Part shown: in pieces, positions 34,801 through 46,800 of the stretch
How the letters are laid out: every line of letters starts with the position of its first letter
Numbering within the stretch: position 1 is the first letter of the stretch
Origin: Micrasema longulum
Lineage: Eukaryota > Arthropoda > Insecta > Trichoptera > Brachycentridae
Direction of reading: 5' to 3'
DNA: 64,000 bases
NCBI GenBank assembly: GCA_022494885.1
Contig: JAGVSM010002673.1
Coordinates: forward strand, 1-64,000
Notes under the pieces: generated by a model
Database searches by the model: none
What the model saw: the letters and a program-made list of their open reading frames with translations, nothing else
What the model was told of the DNA's origin: nothing
Translations under genes and position numbers: made by a program

Positions 34801-37800
34801 GATAACACACGACAACGTTGTGGTACAAATATTTTTATCGACACACGACAGAGCGCAATAATTAGTTAACTATACGGGTACCCATATTTAAAGTTGCAAA
34901 TTTCTCCCAATCTATACCATTCAATAAATGTTAGTAAATATTTGTGTATGACCACTTGACGACTTTTTTATATCTACCGGCTTCGTTAGTAAATCACACT
35001 TTACACCTTCACCATTGTTGAAACAAAAATACGAAACCAACGCGCTGGTCGGACACATTCTATTATAAGCTAACACCAACGTACACTAATTACAATAAAT
35101 AAATGTTTAACCCTTTTTAGAGCACATATTTTAAGTTGTTTTGCATCTTGCAAACCTAATTAAAAATGTTATCTTTTAAGATAAGACCCATAGAATGAAG
35201 AATAGTCCAGAAGGAGCGTAGAATCATATTTAAATACTTCGGAATGTGTCCAATAATTCCCCCACTATGCCTCACTTGCACGATGGGAATAAATATAATT
35301 ATAACACAAATGTAAGGTTAAAAAAAGCAATCGAGTGGTAACTTTCTGACGCATATAATCTGTGTCTGACGTCTAGATACTCTTATTTGTTAATAGGAGA
35401 GAACCTAGCGACATTATTTCCACATCTAGGAGTTCGTTTTATTAAAGTGACAGTTATGTCGGAATTTAATTCGACTTCAAAACTTACTTATTTCTCCCTC
35501 ATATTTTTATTAGGCTTTTGAGAAAAAAAGTGCCAACCTCAAAACGATATTTTTTTTAATAAATCATAATTAAAGGAAAAATTACTCGGTGGAACAAAAT
35601 TTTTGACACTTTTACTGCGTAGATAAACGTATCGAGGGGTTCTAGACTCGTTGGTATAAAATGATGTACTTACATCAAAACTTGATAGTGGGGGTATCGA
35701 TACTATACCTTTGTAGTCGGTCGGGAGACTTTAATCTTCAACTATGACGTCATACTGAAGCTATGTCATTTTAGAGCGTAGATATGTGTACCGTGACGTA
35801 CGCTTCCCCTTGATTCATATCGATGTACCTACCCAAAACTTAAAAGGTGGGGGGCTGGTAGTATATCTTTATAATCGCTGGAGGGAATTTATCTTCAACT
35901 ATACCGTCAAGGTGAAGGTATGACGTCTTTATCTTCCCATCATAATCGAGGCCCCGGTCTGTAAAGTCCAGGGCCACAAACGATTAGTTCCACCAGTAGA
36001 TTCTGTTCCCAGTCCCCCGTCGTAAATATCGTGCTATGAGCCATGACCGCGCAAATAAATTGATTATAGCGTCAATCGACAATCACACTCCACAAGAACT
36101 CAATATCTTTCACAGGTAATCACCTGAAAACCTTTAACTTCATTACTTTTAATAACTTTTTACTTTATTTCGCGAGTTTTTATAGTTGGAAATCCCGTCT
36201 GCAAAATTCAAAGCCGGCATTTTGCAATAGCATTTTTTCACTAATAATAAAAACACAAACTCGTTGGCTTATGTATAAGTCACTGCACAACTCTGCTCCA
36301 GAATATCTAAGGGAACTCTGCATTCCAGATGAACTAGCTGACAGGCGTCTTACGCTTAGATCAGCTACATTTACGTCGAAAGGAAAAGTTATTATACCCC
36401 TACGCAAACAGCGCACTAAATTCGGCGAACGTGCATTTGCGGTCGCAGGCCCTACGGCATGGAATGCTCTCCCAGCAGAAATCCGAAACTGTGAGAGTGA
36501 AGTGATGTTTCGGAAGAAACTTAAAACCCACCTGTTCTCTAAATCATTTGAATAAATTCTTAGCATGTGGTGACAAAGTACATTATTTTTCTTAAATTAA
36601 AAAGTTAAAATTAAATTTATATATTTATATAATCACTTTGTAAAGCGCCCTTGAAGTATTATATTACAAAAATGACGCTATATAAGTTATCTATAATTAT
36701 TATTATTATTATTAATAATAATGGTTTATTAACAAAAATTACAATTTCTTTATCAACTACATACATTAACATATTACAACAGAGATGAAGAACATTTAAG
36801 AGAGGTAATATAGAAGTCTAGGCATCTACGGGCTTATGACCTGTAAATGGCTGGTTTAAGTGGCCACTTTACACACTGTGTAACATTCACCATTCTGCCC
36901 ATATTTTAACATCTATATTCCTTCAATTCTTTCATCTGTTGATGTTTGTGAAGTTAAAGAGCTAATAAAGAAAATAACATTTTCAGGCGTTGCCTAGTAT
37001 GTAGGAGAAATAATCCAATTAGATGAAATCTCACCTGTATAAATAAAGGTTTCAGCTCTTTTACTTCACAAATATCAAGAGATGAAAGAATCGAAGGAAT
37101 ATATATGTACAAATATGGGCACAACGGTGAATGTTACACAGTGTGTAATGCGGCCACTTAAACCAGCCATTGACAGGTCATAAGCCCTGTAGATGCCTAG
37201 ACTTCTATATTACCTTCTCTTAAATGTTCTTCATCTCTGTTGTAATATGTTAATATAAACAGCTCCCCGGGGAGTTGAATCCAGTCCTTGTCTACAAAAA
37301 TTTGGACAAGCTCAAAATATTGTTTACTACATACATACTTATGGATCATGTCTAGTTTATCTTTGGAAACGGCCGTACTAAAAGGCGCCGGGTTAGGTTA
37401 GGATAGGTTGGGTTAAGTTAAATTATCAACTTAAGTTAAAATCCTTAATCTAAATTGATTAAAAAAACAATTTTCTTTTAATTTGAAATTTAACCTAATT
37501 TTACACACTAAATAAAAAAACATTATTATTGTTGCATTAAAATTAAAGAGACCAAACGACAAAACAACGTTCAACCTTTTCGTTCGACGTTCATTTGACG
37601 AACGGGGTAGCCATTCAGTTGAATGCCGGCAATTTAAAAAACAGCCTAGCCGCATGCATAGTTGAGTGGCTGATTTAACTATTTGGTGGCCATATTATTT
37701 TATCTACCGCCAGGTTTTTTTAATATTTTTATTTATAAATCATATAACACAAAGTATTTTACAAGTATAATACGTTGAATTACATTCCCATGAGTTACAA

Positions 37801-40800
37801 CAACTCAATTCGGGACATAAATAATATTAACATTTTGAAATTAACACATATTGAGAACAACAAAGAAACAAAGCAAGTTTAGCACCTTTATAACTAAATA
37901 TACAACAACAATATATACGCCTAAAACCTTTTCTTACACAAGCAGAATAAATATATATAAAAAAACGCCTTTGAGAATAAACAAAAAAGGAGTGAATCTA
38001 CTAAGGGAGATAAGGTCATTAACATCACATGCCATGCAGATGACGCTGCCGTAGTGATGATGAGAACATATCCATCTCAGTTAGTAAACATCTGGATGAC
38101 TAATAAATGTCGTATAGTACAATGAACACATGACGGATTGTTGAACACATGTTTATTTAACGGGGATTGTTTAGAGCCAGTTGTGTCGATCGAATATCTT
38201 ACTAGCCTGAATCCTGGACCTCTAAATTGTATTTTGTGCATTATTGTTTTTCATGCTTTTATTTCCTTCAAATTGTTTCCTGCCATACGCTTAATAAATG
38301 TATCTATTATTTTTTCTTTTCAGACTGGTGTTTACTCAAACACAGTGGTCCTACAGCACCATAGTGTAGTAATGACAAAAGCAGACAAGATCTACAGAGT
38401 CAAGTGCACTTACGACATGAGCTCCAGAAACATCACCTTTGGAATGATGCCAGTCAGGTACGAATATTACGATGGTCATCCGCAGAATAAGTTTACAACA
38501 TTTATGTGGGATCGAAAAATGCTTGTATTTAATTGAAATTCACAGGATACTTCTTTTTTAACAATATATATTTATATATATTTGGACCCCTGACAGTAGC
38601 CTTACGTGTCATGTACATACAAGGCTGAGGTACTCGGAAAAAATCGTTCATGTTTGTCTTGGATATGGGATGTTCGATCACTGATTTTGGTTTATTACCT
38701 TTATGAGTCCAATCACCATTGTTGCAAAGTCCAAGAACAATGGCGCGTGATAACTACTTTTAACGACAGTGTGGATATCTGTAAAGGATATTCCATCTTT
38801 CCTGCATTCTGCTTCAAGAGAATGGCATTGTAAACTAAAGAATGAGCACTGAAATAACAAATGTTCGATACTCTGTGAAGAAATATCATCGCATGGACAA
38901 TAGTCATCATTCCTTAATTTAACTTCTCATAGCTCCGTGTACAGTAAAAATTTGGATCGTTTCGAAAGTACTTTGGTGATGACGACGGAAGTTTGCTGCA
39001 TCAGCCAGCGTTGAGTTTAGTGATTTTACCTGTAGAAGAAGTGCGGTAATGATCCTCCCAACGCTGCTGCGTATTTTGTTTTATACAGCGTTTAGCAAAG
39101 CGAAGGGAAAATTCTGAGAAGAAAGGTGCCGTTCTTTTACAAGTTGCTGCTCTTGCTCGTTCATTTGCTCTCTCATTTCCCACGATACCAGCATGTCCTG
39201 TTATCCAGCATATTTAAATAATCATCCCTCTGATTTTTAGATGCTAACCTAGTTTTACTCTGAATATCTACAATGAATGTTTTTACCGACCGAGTATCAG
39301 TTATAACTTGAACGCCTGAACGACAATCTGATAATATTTTTGCAATAAGCCACCTCTCTGGTGGTTTTTTTAATAACCATTCGAGAGCTTCTCGTATTGC
39401 GAGAAAGATATCTCGTAATCACAGGATACTTCACAAATATATTAAACTATTTTTCAACGTAATCGCCGACGTGATCTCCATCGAAAAAAATACTGCAACT
39501 AAACAAAATGGCCGACACACACACGCGACCAAATAACTGCGCCTCCCCCAATACGTCAGGTGCGCCAACTTTGGAACAAAAATATTCTCGCGGTCTTATG
39601 AGCCTTTGTAACCTTACTTTGTGGATGACCCTCGTATAAATAAACCTTTAAACAGCTAATATTGATTCAAATAAGTATACATGAATTTAATTTTATCTAA
39701 ATTTATTTTGCATCATTAAATTCCTGGGAAGCTCAACATGACTTGAAAATTAATTAATGAAAACTTGCATATTCCCTTCTCTCTAAATTGTTCTCTGACT
39801 CTGTTGCAATATGTTAACTATTTTACCATATTTGTTAATAACAAGCCTTCACTTTGCAACATGACCTAATGTCAAACACCTTTTCTTATAAGTACTGTCT
39901 GCCTAATATCTAGTAACCGTACGGCCATAAAATAGCGTTTATAGAAAAAAATAAATTGTGTTTATTAATATTACAGAGATCCAGAAATGATTTCTATCAC
40001 ATCAGCACCGGAAGCTCCTCCTCCGAGAATTCGTATCCTGGATGCTCGTGCACGAGAAGTGGAAACTGTCCGCATTGGAGACAAACTCACCTTCAGAATT
40101 GAGATCCCAGAAGACAGTAAGTGCTTTTTTATTTTGACTTGAATAAGCTAACAAACTACCTACAAAATCTACTTTTTTTAAATTTTGTCTCAGAAAGAAA
40201 AATATGTGATTGTGATAGTACTATTTAGTTCTGAATTTAAATATGATAACAGTTTTATATACTTCCCCCGTTCTTAACTGCACGATATTCGAACATTCTG
40301 GACTTACCTAGAAACTGTGAGTGCTTTCCAAGCTGCATTCTCCAGTGGATTCGATAGTTCTTCAAACTTTTCATAGTGCATTAGTGATTGTATTGTGGAC
40401 CCAAAAATATTGCCTGTTTAATTTTTGCATCACTAATTAAAGAAAAATTCTGTTTGAGGTATATGAAACCAGTAGTGTTGTCCATGGCTTTGACGAATTT
40501 CTGTGGGTGATGTAGAAATTCCAAATACATATTTGAAAACAGGATAAAAAACTACATTAAAGGCACCTATCGAGAGACGAAAATCATGCTATGGTTAGCA
40601 TATACGAAATAAACTTTCAAGAACTTGATTCCGAGTTGGAAACTCCTTAATGATTTTCAATAAAAAAAATTTAACTTATGCTACTAACTATTACTATGTG
40701 ACCACTTTTGTTTTGGTTTCGAGACGTACCCGTCTCTTTGTCAGTACTCTCACTACATCAACATGTTAATTTATTTATTGAATTAGCGTTTATTTTGTAG

Positions 40801-43800
40801 AACTTCGCATTTAAATCAAACACTAATTCGAGTATGCCACTTTTTTATTAATAATAATAAGTAATTGGACAGTTATTTTACCCAGTTAGAGCAATCGCTT
40901 TTGTTTATTTGCTATCATCTTTTCATTCCAACTTAACACAGGACCAAAGTCCATGGAGTTCAATAACTCGCCTACAGTCTACAGTATTGAATGCCTCAGC
41001 GAGACTTATTTTTGGAATCTCTAAGTTCAGTCATATCACTCCACTACCTCGGGAATTTCAACAAGCTACGTTTTCCACAGAGGGTGGAATACAAACTCTG
41101 TTGGCTTATGTATAAAGTCACTGCACAACTCTGCTCTAGAATATCTAAGGAAACTTTGCATTCCCGATGATCTGGCTGACAGACGTCTTATGTGATCTAA
41201 GAATCAGCTACATCTACGTCGAGAGAAAAAGTTATTTTACCTCTTTGCATTGAGCAAAATTTGAACGGGAATTATTTATTTTGCAAGAATGTAGCTGTTT
41301 TTCATTTTATTTATTTATTTTTTAAAGCAATTTACAATGAATTATTTATACAACGAATTAATTAAGTAGTAAAAGTAAACATGTAATTTTTTTATTTTTG
41401 CTGTTGGTTCATATAAACTGCCTAACTAGGGATAGCTTCCCTGTTCTAAGGCAGTAAATTATGTATTTTATAATAATATTAAAAAGTAATTACAGTCTTA
41501 TTATTATGTGTGCTTTTTCAGTCTTAAAATTAAATAATAAATATACATTGAAAACATAAATAATACCAAAATCTCTATATCCTAAGTCCTAAGTCATTAC
41601 TAGTAAAACAAGAAATCAGCTTATGTCATTCTACATCGGAAAACAATGTCTCTGACTCCCTCCGACCAATATGGATTAAAAATGCAGTCAACACCTTCCT
41701 CAGCCTGGTAATCCCACCACATTTCCATGAATCTGGGATAAGGTTATATATCCTCGGGCCTATATAATATTGCTGCCTTTGAGCCAAAAAAGTATTAACT
41801 CCTCTCTGTAGAATCAGATTCTTATTGGAGTGTCTAGTATTATGAACATGACAAACCCTTGCGTATTTTTCCCTGTTGAGATGCGTGACCGCTACTGTCT
41901 GCTTTTATTATACAATTTATATAATTAATTTAATAATGTTGATACCGTTTCGTTTCATAATGTTCACACAATTTATTTTTATTCCAGCTCCTTATGGTAT
42001 CTTCGCCCGCAGCTGCGTTGCTATGGCCAAGGATTCAAAGAGTACCTTCCAGATTATCGATGATGAGGGGTAAGTTATTTGTAACAGTATAACATTGATT
42101 TGGTGATGTATCCAAAATAAAACAAGTTTATTGGATTGTAATTCTACTTCATTTTTTATTAAATATACAAAGGGTATATTGTGACGCGTTTCGTCTTGTT
42201 AGGACATTTTCAAACAAACTAACTTAAATATTTACAAAGTTTCCTTATATACTAAAAATAATTGCTATTATAAAATATAAGTTTGTGCATTTCTATACAA
42301 GCCAAAATAACTGAGTATAGTAGTATATTATTCCATATTATAAATGAGAAAAATATTTTTTTATTTTATTTTTTTATTTTACCAAATACCTACTAAATAT
42401 ATAAAAACTTGTAATGTTCCTAATAAATTAAATTAAAATAAAATAATATTATAAAATCTTAATGTATTTTACCTTAGTTGACATTAAACATGAATGAAAC
42501 CTGTGTAAAACACCAATGTAGAATTTCAACAACAATTTTCAAAATAAAGCTGTATAAATGAAATCAATATTTTTATAATTATTACATTAATTTTAAAGTC
42601 ATACCCTTACAAATGTTTCTAAATAATGGAAGGTTTTTCCCCAATATAACCAAAATATTCCTCTAATATACTCAGTATACCCCAATTGAATTTTAATTAC
42701 TCTACTTATTTTGACTTGTATAGAAATCCACAAACATAAAATAGCAATTATTTTTAGTATATAAGGAAACTTTGTAAATATTTAAGTTAGTTTGTTTGAA
42801 AATGTCCCAACAAGACGAAACGCGTCACAATATACCCTTTGTATATTTTATAAAAAATAAAGTAGAATTACAATCCAATAAACTTGTTTTATTTTGGATT
42901 CATTACCAAATTAAATATGGAATTCTACCAATTATCTGCATACACAATAAATAAGTATAACATTGATTTGAGTACCTGGACACTCAAACATCTACGGTAA
43001 CGAGAACAATTTATCAACAAAAAATATTTTCAGGCGTTGCCTAGTATGTAGGTGAAATAATTCAATTAGATGAATCTCACCCGCATAAATAAAGGTTTCA
43101 GCTCTTTAACTTCACAAACATCAACAGATGAAAGAATCGAAGGAATATAGATGTTCAAATATAGACAGAATGGTGAATGTTACACAGTGTGTAAAGTGGC
43201 CACTTAAACCAGCCATTGACAGATCATAAGCCCTGTAGATGCCTAGACTTCTATATTACCTTCTCTTAAATGTTCTTCATCTCTGTTGTAGTATGTTAAT
43301 ATAAACAGTTCCCCAGGGAGTTGAATCCAGTCCTTGTCTCCTACCTTATAGTCCGATGCTTTATGGATCTAGGCTTGGAGGGGGAGATGTAGAAAAATGA
43401 CAACTCTAGCTCTCCATACAGTAGCCAGGCTCTTTAAGGACCTGGGCTTGGAGAGCGAGAACTATTCACGGGGACCCGTCGCAATAGATCTTTACAGGTC
43501 GCAGTGATGTCAGGAGCTTATAGAGTACTAATCCCCGCTTCAAAGAATAAGAATAAGCTATTTTGTATAAATAGTTGCAAAGTAGGCATCACTTAACCAT
43601 AAATACAAGTTGTGGGTGTTAGGATTATGTGTTTGATAAATAAATAAAATATTACTGTTGTATTTTATAATGTTCTCAAATGATGCAGAGCCACAAAAGT
43701 CTTTGATCTAGAAGCGTTTTAAGTGATATTGAATTGAAAAATGACTTGTGAATTGTGTGATGTTCTGTTCTTTTTTGTATAAAAAGAATTATTTAATTTA

Positions 43801-46800
43801 TTTATTTAACAGATGTCCCGTTGACGCTTCAATCTTCCCAGCGTTTACTCCAGATGGCAATGCTCTCCAGTCTGTGTATGAAGCCTTCAGATTCACTGAG
43901 TCTTATGGAGTGATCTTCCAATGCAATGTGAAGTACTGTCTTGGGCAGTGTGAACCAGTAAGCATTCATCTTTACACTATTTTATTTTATTTCATTATGT
44001 TTTGACCATCAATGCTCAATTTTACTTACAAATTTATTTGGGTAGGTACATCGTTTTTAAGGTTTTTACAGTGGAACCTCTATATTTGTCCGGATTTTTA
44101 CCTGAGATGTCTGACTGACAAAATTTCTAAGCTGTCTGATTGACATCATCTAAAATATAATAATTTCCAAACTGACTTGATCTATTATAAAATAGGATAA
44201 CTTTCAAGTTTCCAAGCTGTCTGACTGACAAAATCTAAAATATAACAATTTCCAAGCTGTCTGACTGACATAATATAAAATATACCAATTTCAAGCTGTC
44301 TAACTGACATCCATAATATAACGATTTCCTAGTTGTAATAACTGACTACATCTAAAATAGAACAATTTCCAAGTTTCCAATCTGTCAGCAGTCATGCCAC
44401 TGTGGTACATAATCTAAAATATACCGATTTCCAAGCTGCCTGACTGACAAAATCTAAAATATAACAATTTCCAAGCTGTCTGACTGACAAAATCTAAAAT
44501 ACAACAATTTCCAGGCTGTCTGTGACTGGGGACGTGACTCTATCGAGTCATGGGGCAGGCGCCGAAGGTCTGTGAACGCCAGCGAGGAGCAGGATGATGA
44601 TGACATGAACATCTCCCAAGAGATTTTGGTATTGGACTTTGGAGATGAGAGGCAGAGCGCCGACTTCCTGAGGACTGACCAGATTGGAGGCCTGGCAGCG
44701 GAGGCCGACTTTAGTAGAGGTACTTTATAATATATTTGAAGGATTTTATGCTTGTGAATGCAGGGAGCTCCCACATCAGATGGAGATAACAGTATAAAAT
44801 GACGTTACTGCGTCGATGTGTGTTTATTTTTTCTCTAATAAAATACAGAATCGGTAAAAGAGCACGAAAGTTAGTGAGGTTTGAACCTCGGACCTCTGAT
44901 CCGTGAGTCTGCAACACTAGCCACGGTACCACAACCCAATTCAATTCATGTTATTAGTTTAAGATGTGTAGCTGCAGCGGATCCTCCTTAATTACCATAT
45001 TTTTTGGACCATAAGGCGCACTTTTTTACTCTGAAAATTCAACCAAAAATTGGGGTGCGTCTTATGGTACGATGAGTCTTATCATCCACAAAATACGGTA
45101 GTATAGAATATAGATTCTAAATGTGATTAGCAAAGTGGACAGTACTTTTTTCATCATTCATTTTTGCTTATGATGTTTCTAATGATCTTAAAGAAATACA
45201 TTAGATTAATGAGTTGATTAGCTGTATTATTGAATCCTATCCTTATGAGTTCTATATTATAGGAATGTTTTGATGAATTGGATTCATTGTTTTTGTGTCT
45301 CTTTTGTAAATGCCTCTCCAATACTACGTGAGAAAGACAACTGTACGTCGGAATAATTTTGACTAACTAAAATTGACAAATTTGACGTTTCGCTGTCCCG
45401 TTTTTCACACCCCAAGATCAGTTTTTGATTAGAGTATTTTTTTAAATAATATGCATAAAAACGCTTAATTCAGCTGAAGGAAACTATAACACCACTAAAA
45501 AGGATTACTAGCAATAGTGTGGGCTGTGAAACATTAAGTATCAGAATAACATTTTCTGAATCAGTACCTTTTCTGTTTTTAAAATTATTTATCCGTACGT
45601 CCGAAGATGGCAGATAAAACTGGGTAGTTTTTTGGGTTTTTTGATGGTCTTTGCTCCCATATGAAACAATTGATCAAACAAGGAAAAGGATAGACACGTA
45701 TACATACACATATCTATAATGTTTTTAAAAAATCATTGCCTTGTGCCATAATCCAGGTGAAAATAGGGGAATACATTTGTATGAAGAAAAGTGAGACCAC
45801 ATTTACTCTTAATTTCTCATCTATTTTAAGCCCAAGATATTTAATAGTTTTGGAGTGTGCTACGGGTGGAATTATAAATTAATAACGAAGCTAAAACATG
45901 TGAATGAAGTTGTGTAAAATGGAGGTTGAACCTCGGACCTCTGATACTGAGTTCACACACTACTAGACTACAATGGGACCATAACTTGGTACTTTTTAGA
46001 TAAACACTGAATTTTAGCCTCGAGGGTATACTTGAAACTTTATATGACTTTAACTGTGAAATTATATCAATAAATGTTCTTAAAAACCAAAGATAAGTCC
46101 CAGAGCAGAGCTACTGAAATGGTAGTTTCTCTTAGAAATAAATCATACGAGGAACGCTCAAGGGAGCTTGGGTAAAGTTCACTGGAAGAGCAGAGGCAGC
46201 GTGGTGGCTTGATTTAAACATTCAGAAATCTTTACTGAGTAATTTAACAACAATATTTTGAGTTTGTCCAAATTTTTGTAGACAAGGACTGGATTCAACT
46301 CCCTGGGGAGCTGTTTATATTAACATATTACAACAGAGATGAAGAACATTTAATAGAAGGTAATATAGAAATCCAGGCATCTACAGGGCTTATGACCTGT
46401 CAATGGCTGGTTTAAGTGGCCACTTTACACACTGTGTAACATTCACCATTATGCGTATATTTGAACATCTATATTCCTTCAATTCTTTCATCTGTTGATG
46501 TTTGTGAAGTTAAAGAGCTGAAACCTTTATTTATGCGGGTGAGATTCATCTAATTGAATTATTTCACCTACATACTAGGCAACGCCTGAAAATGTTATTT
46601 TTTCAATTTCTATACTTCTTCATGGACCAGGTAATTTATCAACAATATTTTGAGTTTGTCCAAATTTTTGTAGACAAGGACTGGATTCAACTCCCTGGGG
46701 AGCTGTTTATATTAACATATTACAACAGAGATGAAGAATTTAATGTATCCAAGTTGAAATCAATGTTCACTATGAATGAAAACTGCCATCTCAGAGGTCA

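Larger units (their letters stand above)
33830..35335. mobile_element. Foldback DNA transposon carrying other insertions
   Basis: GCATAGTGGGGTAATTATTG, GACACAGTCCGATGTATTC and ATGATTCTACGCTTC at 33928-34000 return as the complement at 35187-35270. The inverted similarity extends outward to CTTATATTTGTGTTTTGATT (33844) and its partner near 35300-35325, giving about 170 bp per arm. The interior holds a family A repeat with its own insertion (34109-34672). No transposase is seen. Confidence 0.6.
42090..42930. mobile_element. Non-autonomous Penelope-like element with inverted ends
   Basis: The left arm (about 42092-42262) and right arm (about 42733-42922) are inverted: TGTATCCAAAATAAAACAAG / CTTGTTTTATTTTGGATTCA, TTGGATTGTAATTCTACTTC, GTGACGCGTTTCGTCTTGTT and ACTAAAAATAATTGCTATT. 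Each arm contains a hammerhead-like motif. The 470-bp interior is AT-rich and non-coding. Inverted pseudo-LTRs with hammerheads are known from Penelope-like elements, so this is probably an internally deleted member. Confidence 0.65.

Noticed and set aside
36180..36566. A 128-codon minus-strand frame
   Set aside because: It is the antisense of a clear CR1/L2-like ORF2 tail on the plus strand.
37391..37430. Interstitial telomeric repeat (TTAGG)n
   Set aside because: Only two or three imperfect units (GGTTAGGTTAGGATAGGTTGGGTTAAG-like). Too short to call.
38138..38536. A 132-codon continuous open frame
   Set aside because: It runs across a ZP exon and both its splice sites. Only 38324-38457 matches the ZP domain; the rest is intron read-through.
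15130..39640. A mariner element spanning 15130 to 39640 from its matching ends
   Set aside because: The two TACGAGGGT-like ends are 24 kb apart with a host gene between them and no transposase; at best they are two separate scraps.
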